Positions 33,532 to 45,223 of a DNA stretch of 64,000 nt are shown piece by piece. The notes below the pieces were generated by a model, which saw only the letters and a list, made by a program, of their open reading frames with translations, was not told the DNA's origin and did not search any database. The DNA is taken from positions 94,187 to 158,186 of the forward strand of contig JARVKI010000097.1 in the NCBI GenBank assembly GCA_036674765.1, in the 5' to 3' direction. Within the stretch, counting starts at the first letter, position 1; each line of letters starts with the position of its first letter. This DNA is from Seiridium cupressi (taxonomy: Eukaryota > Ascomycota > Sordariomycetes > Amphisphaeriales > Sporocadaceae). The translations under genes and the position numbers were made by a program.

Positions 33532-35302
33532 GGTAGTAGGAATGGTGTCGGAACGGGCAACTGGACGTACTGAGTTGTCCCAGGACACTTGCTTGGTGGA
33601 GTGAGACGATCGAGAGGTGTGATTCAGGGACACTTTTAGTGTAGACGGAGCTGCAACCCAGTTTTTGCCGAAATGGGGACGGCACCAGGGGTAGCTTGGG
33701 GGTCCACTTCGGCGGACAAGGGCACGATCGTTGCCGGCGGCCGCCTATGGTGGGCAAAGTCGATGTTCTAGACATGATCGTGATGCTTAGCTGAATGACT
33801 GGATTAGGTACATTGAGGTGTGCACCCCAAATATTACATGACCAGATACTAGGCCACTTTCAGTCTCATGGTTGGTTTGTTGACTTCGACCGGCCCTTTG
33901 AACAAACTTGCTACGGATGAAATGCCATGGCACCCAGGATCGTATGATGCTTAGAATATCAACTCTCATCTTCGTACAATATATACCTACGCAAGACGAT
34001 TCAAAGTCCAGAATCACTCACCCTTGTGGTCATTGTATAAACGGCAGATGCAGCAGTGTCATAATCCCAGCCAAGCACAAGGACAAGGAAGCATGTGGTG
34101 ACAAGGCGTTCTATGAGTTGATCCTGTATATCGATTCGTTCTGGTCGACAGCAGACCATACCGCAGCCTTGACAATATGTCCATGGTGACTTTCCATGGG
34201 TCCCCAGGCCTCTTAGCGCATGTCGAGGCCATATATAGGCATTGACTCGTTGAGTCTCTCTTAGTAGCACCTGGCGCAAAACCATGGGCGGGTTTACGGA
34301 TAGCAGCTTGGGAAATTCCACGTCTGGTGTTTCGTACCAACCACTTATATACTGCTCTTCATGTCCGTCAGAATGCTTCTTAGTCAGAACACCTTTGGCG
34401 AATCCTTCAAAAGTCATTTGTCTTACTTGCATGCACCTAAAAACAGCATCTTCTTTGGCTTCGCCATGGATGTGCTGTATCCGATGTCAGTGGCTTCAGA
34501 TCTTGTAAATTCCTCTGAAATCTGTGAAGAGGATGCGATGAGATGGAGGATGAGCTCGAAGCACGAAGGCCTCGGGGCTTTATATATTCATATTACGCGC
34601 AGAAGCCCACAGCTTCCACGGCGTGACGTATCAACGAGCGTGTTCAATCTAAGCATATTCAACCTGCGCCCGTTGGCAACTCTTGCAGTGCCTGATAGAA
34701 GGATAAAACCAGACCGTGAATACAAACAGCATGGAGAAGATGGACTGGGCTGGCTGAGCCTGCTTACACGGGCGCATGGCAGTGGACCAGCTCGCCTTGG
34801 TGTCCCAGGATGGCCTCAGGTTCGGTAGGTACAATGTATATTATGTAGTGGATCTCAGCTGCATTGTCGGCTACCTAGGGTGGACTCAGAACCCTACTTA
34901 GCCTAGAGCCAGTCCCTCAATTAATTGTACAGGAGCAGGGCGGGCGCTGCGCGTCAATCTGATAACTGCAGGTGAACCCCTCTTCAGCTCCAGAACAAGC
35001 ACAGGACGGTAGCACTGTCGTGCTTGGCCCAGAGAGTGCCGCAAACCACGACGACGCAACCTGGACAACCATCCTCCACATATGCTCTTTCCGCCTCGTT
35101 TTTCCAGAGTGGCCCAGCTCCGGCGCAGGTCCGTTTCCTTTCACAGCCTCGTCTGAGAAACCCCCCGCCTCAAGACACTCTGTATTTGATGCTGCCCGAT
35201 TCCTCGCAGCAGCAACGTTGAACCCCGCATCACCTCTGACAGCCCACCACGCATTCGATGCCTGCGTAGACTAGTTTTGGAGCAGCACCCGCAGCAGTCA
35301 CC
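33532..35302. other. Divergent intergenic region between erg26 and the tandem-UBC gene
   Basis: 1.77 kb holding two promoters. Minus strand 34432-34001 has a 143-codon frame that ends at a good GTGAGT donor and might be an exon of an unrecognised small gene; I do not call it. CCTAGG-type palindromes occur near 34873 and 34900. Confidence 0.45.
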
Positions 35303-36731
35303 ATGGCAGACCAAAGCATCATCCGGATCACCAAGGAGATCAGCGACATCCAGAAGCACTCGGATCTGTCCCTGGCAGTGGCCTTCAGGGACTGCGATGT
35401 CCGCAACGTGAGAGCTCTGATCATTGGCCCCCACGAAACCCCATACGAGTTTGGCTTCTTCGAGTTCGCCGTTAAGTTTAACAAAGACTATCCGAGGAAA
35501 AGCCCATCTGTGACAGCAACCACGACCAATGGTGGGCGGTGCCGTTTCAATCCAAACATTTATTCCACCGGCAAGGTGTGCCTGTCGATCCTGGGAACCT
35601 GGCGAGGCGAGCCCGGCGAAGAGTGGTCTCCAGCACAAGGTCTAGAGTCCATCCTCTTGTCCATCCAGAGTCTCATGTCCAGCAATCCATATGAGAACGA
35701 GCCTGGCTTCGAGGATGCAAACGAGCCCAGTGACAAGAGGCATCAGAAGGACTATGTGGCCAAGGTAAGCTGACCGTCTTGGCGCAAGAAACCCCCGGCG
35801 TCAGGGCCAAGCTCTGACTATCCCGTGTTTGCAGATTCGTCACGAGACGTTGCGCGTGTCTGTCATCCAGCGAATGGAAGACTATCTAGGTGTTACCAAT
35901 GGTATCCAGGCATCAGCCCGCAGTGCCTCGGAGAGAGATGACTACAGCTTGGATTTTGATGACGAAGATGACGACGACCTCGATGAGGCCTCGGTGCCCT
36001 GGGAGCCCTTCAAGGACCTCATCAAGCAGCGATTCCTGTGGTACTTTGATTCCTACATGGACTCGATCCAGAAAGCCAAGAAGGAGATAAAGGATGGCCA
36101 GCCATTCGCCCGCATGCCCTTCGAAGGTAGTAGTAATACCATGGAGGGCAAGTTCAACTACTCCGAGCTAGAGCGCAGACTGCTTAACATCAAGCGTGCC
36201 TTGGAAGACGAGGCCGCATCCTGGGCTAAGGAAGGGCTCTCGCCCAAGTACAAGGAAAGCACCGTTGCTGTCAACCTCGCACGACAATTCGAGCAGATCC
36301 AGGAATCGTTCAAGAGAAACGACGTCTCTCACCACGTTGAGCTGGTCGATGGCAATCCTTTCGTCTGGAATCTGACCTACATTGGTCGGCCCATGACCAA
36401 CCTGGACGGAGGTTTGTTCAACGTATCACTTCGATTTAGTCCACGCTTCCCCGAGGAGCAGCCAAGAGTCGAGTTCAAGACGCGGCTCTTCCACCATCGA
36501 ATAGCACGCGATGGAACTCCCTGCTACTTCCCCAAGGCCAGTCGCCGGGAGGATGTGAGGAATCACATCGAAGCCATCATTGATACCCTGGAGGAGGAGC
36601 ACCCGCCGTATGATCCGAGAACCTTGACAAACCCCGAGGCTCACAAACTTTTCTGGGGCGGCACAGATGATCGCAAGGTTTACAACAGGCGCCTCCGCAG
36701 ATCCGTCCAGCAGAGCATGGAGGACTGTTAG
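35303..36731 (+). CDS. Tandem UBC-domain E2-like protein (UBE2Z-like N-terminus)
   Basis: Probable ubiquitin-conjugating enzyme. Exons are 35303-35764 and 35835-36731 with a 70-nt intron, giving 452 residues. The first UBC domain (about 1-150) closely resembles UBE2Z: RCRFNPNIYSTGKVCLSILG has the catalytic Cys at residue 93 and NPN in place of HPN, then EEWSPAQGLESILLSIQSLM. An acidic linker follows (DFDDEDDDDLDEAS, about 195-210). A second, diverged UBC fold starts near 300: GNPFVWNLTYIGRPMTNLDG, FPEEQPRVEFKTRLFHHRIA, then GTPCYF with Cys384 at the position of the catalytic residue. Whether that site is active is unknown. The arrangement is unlike yeast E2s and the UBE2Z C-terminus. The intron falls exactly between the first domain and the linker. 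Confidence 0.87.
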
Positions 36732-37819
36732 CAGAACTCATGTCGCAGCACCTTCGGTTCACTCCACGGTATTGCCTCTAGACTTATCCCCTTCGTTGTA
36801 TGAACCCGGTTTATTTATGGCCTGAGCGGCCTCGTGTCATTATGTGCATTCTTGCTCTTCGACCTGTTTCGTCGAGATTATGGCGTTTATGGAAATCAGG
36901 GAGCGCATGGCATCAGTGTAAGGAGTCAGCACATAGGCAGGTTGGCAGCATTGGGCACTTGACTTTCTATCTTCCCTCGGTTCAGCTTGAAAGGCCCCGG
37001 AGGAAATGAAAAAAACGGCCCGGCTGGCATATCGCATGGTAATGGCTGTTTTCCGTATTTTTCTAGACTTGGTTTAGGCTTTGATACCTCTTCCGCGATC
37101 AGAGCCGTTCTGCTCTTGGATTCTCAATGTCATGAGATCATATCATAGTCCTAGTGTTCTTTTGCGTGGATCACTGCGATGATCATAGCACTGTGTTTGA
37201 TAATCTGCTAGTATGAGTAATTTTTCACTCGGACATGATTACAAGATCTTTGAGACTAAGTAAGTGACAGTAACTACTAGGCGATTTGTCCCCTAACCCA
37301 CCTTCTATTAATTCAACGCTCGGATCCTATCTCAAGCTGGACTTTACAGGATACAATCTACCTTCCTCGAGCCGGCTCTCATGCGCATTGGCAAGCTCGC
37401 CAGCGAATGGCCCTGATTAATTTAACCACCAAATGGAGTCGACTCTCCCATTTAATGACGGCTACTGAGTGAAAGCTCGCATCACAATCGCTATCTGCTT
37501 TGGCAGTAGGAAAAATAAACCCGCTAGAGCTACTCTATACTGAAGATGCTGGCGTGATGACGCTCTATACCATGGTGCTAGCCCCTGGGAAAAGACATCT
37601 GCAAGCAGGGAAGTTGAGACTTGGTCCCTGGCAGGCCATGCTGATTCGACAAGGTTTTGGTAGCATATGATTGGGCAAGCTTCTAGGAAAAGCCTAGCTT
37701 CCATTTGTTTTCAAGATGGACGCAGCTGTGTGTCGGTTTCCTGGTATAAGAGCTTAGGCAATTTATCCCTGGCTTGTAACTCGGTGGCGCTTCCCAAGCA
37801 GGAGTATAGCGAAGAAGCC
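36732..37819. other. Convergent intergenic region, tandem-UBC gene to 37820 gene
   Basis: About 1.1 kb between stop codons when the extended end of the right-hand gene is used. It is AT-rich around 37130-37320. No gene seen. Confidence 0.5.
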
Positions 37820-39510
37820 CTATGGCTTGGTGAACTGTCCCTTAGCATTTCGATTCAGGGGCTTCTGCGCTGGGGGTTTCGGTCCTCCCGCCTGCGACTC
37901 CTTAGGCTTTTGAGCTTGAGGTGCCGATGTCTCGCCCTCTTTGGGCCGTGCCGGAGGTTTTCGTGACTTCGGCTTCAAGGTCCGGCGCTTCGTCTTCTTC
38001 GAATTCTGCTTCGCAAGAGAACCAGATGCTCTTGGTGACAGCGTCTGTTGGCCCGGAAGATGTGCTGTTGCCTGTCCGCTCTTACTACTCTCACCCTCCT
38101 CGGGTTTCTATCCCTGACGGCTCGGAGTCTTAGGCTTTGGCTTCTTCACCAGCTTATCCTGGAGTGGGTCGAAAGGCGCAGCGATCCCGCTGTACTCTTC
38201 TTGTCGACCTGCTCCCTGGAAGACAAATGCGCCATCTGGACCTATCGTTGCCGGGGTTCCTTGTGATGGGCGTGCCACTTGTTCGTTGTGCAGCTTGTCC
38301 AGTGATTCTCCGACGATAGCGTACTGGCTCCAGTTGATGGGTGGCATACGCACTACATTCTGCTTGTTAGGCAGCTGACTCCACGGCTTTGGTTGAGGTT
38401 TCTTGGCTCTTGACTGCTTATCGACGGCCACGGTGCCAGGTTCGTCCTTAACTCCACTTGGGCCATTCCCTTCCTTGCCTACGTCGGCAGTATCATCGTC
38501 ATCGTCATCCTCGTCCTCGTCGTCCTCATCATCGGCCAGAGAACTCTCTAATCCACGACCTCCCATGTGAACATTTCCTTCGTTCAGATCCTTGATGAAG
38601 GCCTCGGGATCGGCTAATGCGGCCTCCTTTGCCCTTTGAAGTGTCACCATGTCGCGTTTTGCCTTCGCACTTTGCAACTGGAGAATAGATATGGCAGACT
38701 TTAAGGCTAGTACATCTGGGTTGCTGTCATACTCTATAGGCGCAGGGGCGGGAGGCGGGATGGCAGTTTGCTGTTCCACATGGTTGGGATAGGCATGGCT
38801 TTGTCTGGGAGGAGGAAACTGGACAGGACCAAGGGGAGGTGTCAAGGGCTCCACTTTCGGTCTTTCCAGAGAGGGTTTTCGAGAAGGCGTCCTTTCTGTA
38901 GCATTTTTGGTCGAAGTCGTGCTTGATACGGGCGCTGAACCCATCAGTGAAGTCGGCGCCGGGACTGGTGTCTGCATCATTGGCGCGGGTGCAGCACGTG
39001 CGGCAGGCTGTGCTGGCACTGGCGGCAGGCTCTGTGCTGGTACTGGTGGCAGGCTCTGTGCTGGTGAGGGCTGCGCAGTCGAGGACGAGGCGAGGCTCAT
39101 GGGCGGCACTTGGCTGTCCGCGGGCGCTGAAGCTGTGCCAGCTCCCGACGGCCCTGAAGTCGACGGAGCAGCATTTCCCGGCTGCGGCTGGACCTGTGGT
39201 TGAAATTGCTGCTGGAGCATAGGGGGCAACGGGACAGGCACCGGCGTTTGTTGCACGCCGGCGGTGTTCGTGAGCCCAGGCATCCTCGGCTTTCCCTTCT
39301 TTGGCTTCCCTATAGCTCCCAGGTGTGCGCCAAAGGCGGCCGGTCTCTCCGATAATGAGACGTTTGGTTTAGAGATACAGACCAACACGTCTTGCTTTGA
39401 TGCTAATAGTACAACTGACTGCCGCGTAACGTGGGATGACGATGTGCATGCTCATATCGCGCGTATGGCCACGGTCGGGATCGTGCCGGTGGTTAGGACG
39501 AGCTCACCAT
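37820..39510 (-). CDS. Disordered nuclear-type protein of unknown function, with internal TAG in frame
   Basis: Unknown function. The main exon encodes SKPNVSLSERPAAF, a Pro/Gln/Ala-rich region with a tandem AQSLPPVP repeat, an acidic run (SSLADDEDDEDEDDDDDD), and a conserved-looking block MPPINWSQYAIVGESLDKLH then TIGPDGAFVFQG. The frame meets TAG at 38108-38110 but stays open for 95 more codons of the same Lys/Pro-rich style to a stop at 37820-37822 (ending NAKGQFTKP). Removing 38149-38108 as a 42-nt GTG...TAG intron would restore one frame. At the 5' end no in-frame ATG precedes the exon; an ATG at 39510 spliced across 39507-39419 gives MSVVLLASKQDVLVCISKPN. Composition suggests a chromatin or transcription factor subunit, which is inference only. 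Confidence 0.65.
38108..38149 (-). other. Putative 42-nt intron removing an in-frame TAG
   Basis: On the minus strand it begins GTGAAG and ends GGATAG, has length divisible by three, and would join QDKL to KPEEGESSKSG. The donor is non-optimal and the only branch-like site is CTAAG. Stop readthrough or a true premature stop are alternatives. Confidence 0.35.
39419..39507 (-). other. Putative intron immediately after ATG of the 37820-39510 gene
   Basis: 89 nt, donor GTGAGC and acceptor GCGGCAG. It places ATG (39510-39508) directly before TCAGTTGTACTA, so the first coding exon is only the start codon. It is required because every upstream in-frame path from the main exon reaches a stop before an ATG. 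Confidence 0.5.
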
Positions 39511-40903
39511 GGCGGGTAGGCGTCAGCGGTGGCGGGGTTCTTACTGGTTCAGCCCCGAGTTTCGGGAACTATGGGGGCTAACAATCGCAGCGATGGTGGA
39601 AATAGTGGGGCTGATGATCGGTGACATGGATATACCCATACCCGTACCCATCTATCATTCCTTCGTTGACAGATGTATCCCTCTGACTTTTAGATCATTT
39701 GTCTTTGAAAAGAAAGGTGGTATCGTATCATCAAGCTTTACGGTCATCATCGTCCATGAACCGTGGTCCCACAAGTTCGTGAAGCATCACTGTCTCCCCA
39801 TTCTCTCTAGCCTGCTGTGCTCACCTCACAGAGACCATGCAATATTGCTTATTTTTCCCGGCGGAATATTGAACTTCGTACTTTAGGGATATTGCAGGTT
39901 AAATGATGACGCTTCACCATAGTAGTTGTGGTCCGTTTTACCAGGTAGCCATTAGGAGCATTCCACAAGTCCATCACCTTCATACAGAGGCACACTCTCG
40001 TATCCACAATTCTTGGCAGGGGTCCTGGTGTAGCAGTTTTCCAGTGTGGCATAACATCTCGGTTCAACGGCAAATAATCTCTTGATCAAGACCAGGAAGG
40101 GTTTGAGCTTCTGCCGACCGGCTGCCTATCTCCAGTAGAGTATCGTCTTCGAGAACGTCATTGGGAAGCTTTTGGGCTCCTTTCCGTCGCGACTTGCCGC
40201 CTCGGAGTATGCACCTTCCCCATGTAGTATAAAGTCCTATCGCATGAACTTCCCAACTCAAAGTGAGCATTCAACCTGGTTTCTGCTTCTTGGCTGATGA
40301 ACCTTCCAATACCCGATCTATCAGATAGCTTAACGAAACGTCTAGTATGGTCCAAGACAGGCACTTCAAGCGCGAAAGCGAACCGCCGCAATCCTGAACC
40401 ACCGCGATATCTTTACCTATTACATTCAAACTTGCTAGGTTTGGTAATCCCGATATGGTTTCGAGCTCATAGCTGGCGCATGGGTCCTATGCGACCGTCA
40501 TGTTTCCGTGACATGACACTCTGGTTGGCTGACTTGTCCTTGTACCCTTGCTCGATCGTCTGCGCAGGGGGTCCAGTCGATGCAACCCGATGGGTGCCAT
40601 CCTGGCTATGCCCAGTCCTTCGGTTTCTTCAATATACATGTGAGAGGACAACCCATCCAGACTCCCGCACTTGGAACCTGCACAGTCGAGGCGAGGCCTC
40701 CGGGGCGGCTTATAACCCCCTGGCTGGTGCTTTAGCACGGTAATCGGTCAATTTCATCTGTTCTTCGAGCCATATTTCCTTTTTCGCTTCTGCCAAGATC
40801 ACGCAATCGAGCCCACCTCATCGCGAATCGGTGATACTTGCTATACTCTGGGAGAGCTTTCTTATACAAAGCGGCCAGGGACGGTTTTCCTTTTCTGCAT
40901 AAG
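39511..40903. other. Divergent intergenic region upstream of the carboxylesterase
   Basis: 1.4 kb between start codons, with two promoters expected. Plus-strand frames up to 148 codons carry no recognisable domain. The carboxylesterase frame is open upstream to an ATG at 40838. Confidence 0.5.
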
Positions 40904-42710
40904 ATGGTTTCCCTCAAGAATATCCTCATACAATATGTTCACGGAGCCTTCTTCATAGTACAAGCATATGCTGCTATAACAGACTGGAAGGTTGGCCAGA
41001 TAGTACAGACCACAAGCGGTCCTGTGAGGGGACATGCCGCTGGAGATGCTGACCAGGTGTCTGAGTATCTGGGCATTCCCTATGCACAAGCCCCAATAGA
41101 CGACCTACGCTGGCAGCCGCCGGCCAGCTACAATGGCACAAACATCATTACCGCTGCAAACTTCGGCCACGCATGCATGCAGCCACCTCTGAGTCTGACA
41201 GGTACGGGTAAACGCCAGATCCCGGGTCTACACCTCACAGAAGCGGGATTTGCACTGCTCAAAGACTACGCGACGACCATTCCTAGTCAGGATGAGGACT
41301 GCTTGACGCTGAATGTCTGGACAAAGCCTCAGACGGGAGACGACAAAAAAGCTGTACTGGCAAGTGGGACGAGACGGAACCTTCTAGCAAGAATCAGACT
41401 AATGCTCAGCAGGTGTGGATTCACGGCGGTGGGTGGAAGACGGGTGCATCTGGCATCGCATGGTATAACGGCCAGTATTTCGCGGACCAGGAAGATGTAG
41501 TCCTCGTAAGCATAAAGTATTGCATCACTCACTGTGTGAGATGCACACACGCTCTAACTCTGCCACAGCTATCGTCTTAATATTTTTGGCTTTCCGGGAA
41601 ATCCCAATACCACGGCCAATCTCGGTCTTTTGGATCAAAGGTTCGCTGTCGAATGGATACGGGACAACATCAATGGGTTTGGCGGTGATCCGGACCGCAT
41701 AACAATATTCGGCCAGAGTATAGGAGGTTCGTCAGTTGATATTTACTCCTACGCCTGGAACGACGACCCAATAGTCAAGGGTTTCATCTCTCAGAGCGGC
41801 GTCGCCTGGGTCTTCGGGCCGCTGGATCAGGACGCCGCCACTGACCAGTGGCAAAGCAGTGCGTCAACCGTAGGGTGCACTGGAAGCACCTCTGACACTC
41901 TCGATTGTATGAAGGGGCTGTCTGCGACTAAAGTTCTGTCTGCAATCCAGAGCAGTGCGACGTTCGGGGCCATCATAGACGAAAAAACTGTGTTCTCGGA
42001 TTACTCAACTCGAAAACCCGTGGGCTTGCCTATGCTCGTTGGCCATACCGACTTTGAGCCTGGCCTAACCCGGGCATTGTCGCAGATCACTATATCCGAT
42101 GACATATACGACGCGCAAGAACTCGACAACTGGGTATGCCCGACTGCGCAGCGCGCCCAGTACGCCATACAGAATGGCGATCCGATATGGCGGTATCGTT
42201 ATTTCGGAGCCTTCCCCAACACAATATTGAGTGACGATCCGCCAAGTGGTGCCTACCACACTGCCGAGGTAAGTAGATCAGCCCCAGACTGACGCCGAAT
42301 CCTCTAATAGTTTTCAGCTGCCTATACTATTCGGCACGGTGACACAGACGGTCCACACCAACACCGATGCGGAAAACGACATCAGCTCGTATATGCGTGG
42401 AGCGTGGGCGGCATTTGCGAAAGACCCCGAAAAGGGGCTGTTGTCATACGGTGGCGGTTGGCCACAGTACAGCCCTGATCAGAATACACTGATAAGACTA
42501 GCCTACAGCAACCAGACAGGGCCCAACTTGGATGGTGGGAATGCGTATGACAGTGATTGCAGCATCGCCAGCAGCACAGGTACGCCCTCCTCGACTGGCA
42601 CAAGCAGTCCTTCACCAACGCCGAGTAACGAAGCAGGCAAACCACCGGTCTCGAGATTGCTATACGTAGTGTCTAGTATGGCGGCTATCATCGTTCTGCT
42701 TTTTATCTAG
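40904..42710 (+). CDS. Secreted or GPI-anchored type-B carboxylesterase
   Basis: Carboxylesterase/lipase of the cholinesterase-like alpha/beta-hydrolase family, hydrolysing carboxylic esters outside the cell or at the surface; substrate unknown. Exons are 40904-41359, 41413-41516, 41569-42268 and 42318-42710, about 550 residues. The start MVSLKN leads into a signal-peptide-like ILIQYVHGAFFIVQAYAA; an ATG 22 codons earlier would bury it. Family signatures are YLGIPYAQAP, EDCLTLNVW, VWIHGGGW, VLVSINYRLNIFGFPG (joined across intron 2), nucleophile Ser237 in FGQSIGG, and His417 in GAYHTAE. The C-terminal end has a Ser/Thr/Pro stretch and a hydrophobic tail (LLYVVSSMAAIIVLLFI) that fits a GPI-anchor signal. 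The first intron uses a GC donor. Confidence 0.9.
41360..41412 (+). other. GC-AG intron in the carboxylesterase
   Basis: 53 nt with donor GCAAGT and acceptor CAGCAG, and a branch-like GACTAATG. It joins KKAVL to VWIHGGGW, restoring the oxyanion-hole strand of the hydrolase. GCAAGT is the usual form of the rare GC donor. Confidence 0.75.
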
Positions 42711-45223
42711 GCTTCTCGGGAACAGAGACGAGATTTTCATGTCACACGAGGCTGTGTTATTAGAGGCGTTCATCTGAGAATTGTGGTAACCTCAGAGGCA
42801 AGGGATACTATCACGAGGAACGAGCATGACCAAAAGAATATAGTCTGAAAGTGGAGAGCAAAGATAGATATGCTATCGGACACCGGCTACTTAGATCACT
42901 GAGGTTAGGAAATTTTCCTGAAACTGGGTGAAAGTCTACAACAACCCTGCCGACAATTCCCAAGATAGTCAGCGATCCGCTTATCGTGCAAGAAAGAATT
43001 GTACTCGAACTGACTAAAGATACACAAGCCACATGAGTTTCATGCCATTGAGATGTATCTGATTCACCGCTTAGAATGACATATGTCGTTCATAGGCAGC
43101 CCATACTATTTGTTTTTGAGGTCAAAACACACGCTTTGAATGAGTATGAGAGACGGCACCAGGCAAAGCAGAGGATCCCCCAAGTAGGTTTCAATGTATA
43201 GGCACAACTCTCTAATATACCCCGATACACACCAGTGCAAAGGTACCAAGAACGGGTGACTCGTCTAAAGGTATCAGTAATCAGTCCTTGACCATGAATA
43301 AGCCGGGTTTAGTGCCATTTCGCCATTGTATCGCAAGGGAACAGCTCATTTGGAGCGACTGTTTGCTTTTTCGATACTCGAAGCATGAACCACACAGCCT
43401 CACACAAGAAGTAACAAGTCCAGAACACTTCACCACCAGGCGCCGTTCACGGCCACACATGATGATTGATGATGAACAAAGGCACTTCTACTTGGGCTAG
43501 ATGTCATGGTCGCCACCCTTGGAGCGGAACAAAGCCAGCCTAATGTAGTGAGGTTCCTGAACTACTCTGCTAAATCTGGGGTTGCGCAATCCACTGCGCG
43601 GCAGTGTTGTAGCCCTAGTTGAGTACCAAAAGCGACTATCCTAGTGATCGGATAGAACTAATATGTGTATGTTAAATGGGACAAAGAATAATGCAATCCT
43701 CCTTTTTTTTTTTTTTTTTTTTTTTTTCGATTTCCACCCGAGCACGCCTTGCTTGGAGCCAGTCAACCCTTGATGATGGCACATACTCAGGCCATTCTGG
43801 ATTCTAGAAGGCTGTTTTGTTGGAATCGATACCGCCGCGGTGCGCTAAATTCTCCCGTCATGATGTCTGTTGCTGAATACTTAGTCCCATGCTAGTAAAG
43901 AGCGAACATGTCCTGATAGCCGGGTACATCTGGGCTGACCGACCATGGTAGTAGACCGAGATCTAGAATCCACTCATGCCACGCATGCCATGCGGGAGCG
44001 ACTTCGATCTTAATGGCCCGATACACAAGCTGAAGAGTCGAGCGGCCCCCAGCCCAGTCGCTTGCTAATGCCGAAGCCACGTCAAAAACATGCAATCGTA
44101 TCCATGGTAGTGGATGATGGCGACCTACGAAAAACTTGCTTTTGGCTTCGGGGCGGGCAATGAGGCGCTATTGGTTAGCTAAAGCTGAAGACCGGATCGC
44201 CAGTGTTACTAGCAGAGCGTTAATTTTTAATCGCCTAATCTTTCTCTTTGGGTAAATTTTCTATGGAAGTTCTCTCGTTCCGACAAATTTATCGAATACG
44301 TCAGCCTCATTGGAATTCCGTGAGCTGGCTGAAGAAAGGCACAAGCATGTAATTGGTTGCAGTGCAGGAAGGCATAGCATCTAACCCATTTGTTTTCCGT
44401 GGACTCTCAGACTGACATGGATCGGATGACGGATGTGTCTAGTGTTAATTTCAGGTTATACATCGTATGGATAGCAAAGCGTGGGCAGGCGCAGTGATCG
44501 CGAAACAGGTTACATGGAACATGTGCTTGCATCGCGCCTTCTCCCCGTCCGATCTAAAACACCCATCGAAGTTGGTTCAACCACGTGCCCTGTGTCTCGG
44601 GCTGGTGCATAATGACTCCAGATCCAATTTTCTCCCACTACAAGGCACAGCAGGTATTACCGTCCTGCGAGTCGACTTCTTCGAGGCCCGAGCCCCAATC
44701 TTCAACTTAGTCCGCCACCACCCCACTGCAAAAGGCAAGACATCAGAGCTGTCAGCTCGGCCTTACAGCGCCTCGAGCAGATCATACATACTGATTTCCT
44801 ATGCACCAGGTCCGTGGACCTGCGCTGATCTTCTTCCTTGCCATATCGCCGTTATAACTGGCCGCAAATCACAGGCCAGACCAATCCTCCCCGTCAACAC
44901 CCACCGACACCAAGGTTCGCTAGATTCTTCGCCGATCCCCACGACCCTTCCGTTCAGGCCGCCCAACTGGCATGCCCAAAGCCCCTAGAGCAGACGCTTA
45001 GACGTCTAAATTTTCCCGCTAGATCTCAGGTAGCTCGACGGACGGACGTTGGGAAATCAACCGTCGACTATACGCTACATCCCCACTTCTGCCCAGATCC
45101 AACTGAGATCCAGCTCTCTGGGACCACAAGTACCCCGTTTACCTAGGGCAGGTAAGGGGTTTTCATCAGTCATAGCGTGATCGTCGCCTGTCTTGCCGGA
45201 CAATTGGTCCTTATCATCAGACC
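42711..45223. other. Intergenic 2.5-kb region with a 25-base T run
   Basis: Between two plus-strand genes. It includes a T25 run (43703-43727). Minus strand 44176-43892 is open for about 90 codons after an acceptor-like GCTAACCAATAG and is Trp-rich near the end, but no family is recognised, so it is not called. Around 44500-45150 is C-rich promoter-like sequence for the next gene. Confidence 0.45.
43703..43727. repeat. Poly-T run, 25 bases
   Basis: Uninterrupted T homopolymer. It could be a poly(dA:dT) tract that excludes nucleosomes or a reverse-transcribed poly(A) tail; no adjacent retroelement is recognised. Confidence 0.85.

Noticed and set aside
33532..33633. Upstream ATG start for erg26 (33633)
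   Set aside because: It would add 34 residues of leader-like sequence before the Rossmann strand; family members start near the ATG at 33531.
39001..39062. Short tandem repeat as a CRISPR-like or minisatellite array
   Set aside because: It is two coding repeats of AQSLPPVP within a Pro-rich protein, not an array.
44467..45146. Overlapping plus-strand frames of 173 and 102 codons
   Set aside because: They lie in the C-rich promoter/leader of the 45224 gene, overlap each other in different frames, and have no domain features.
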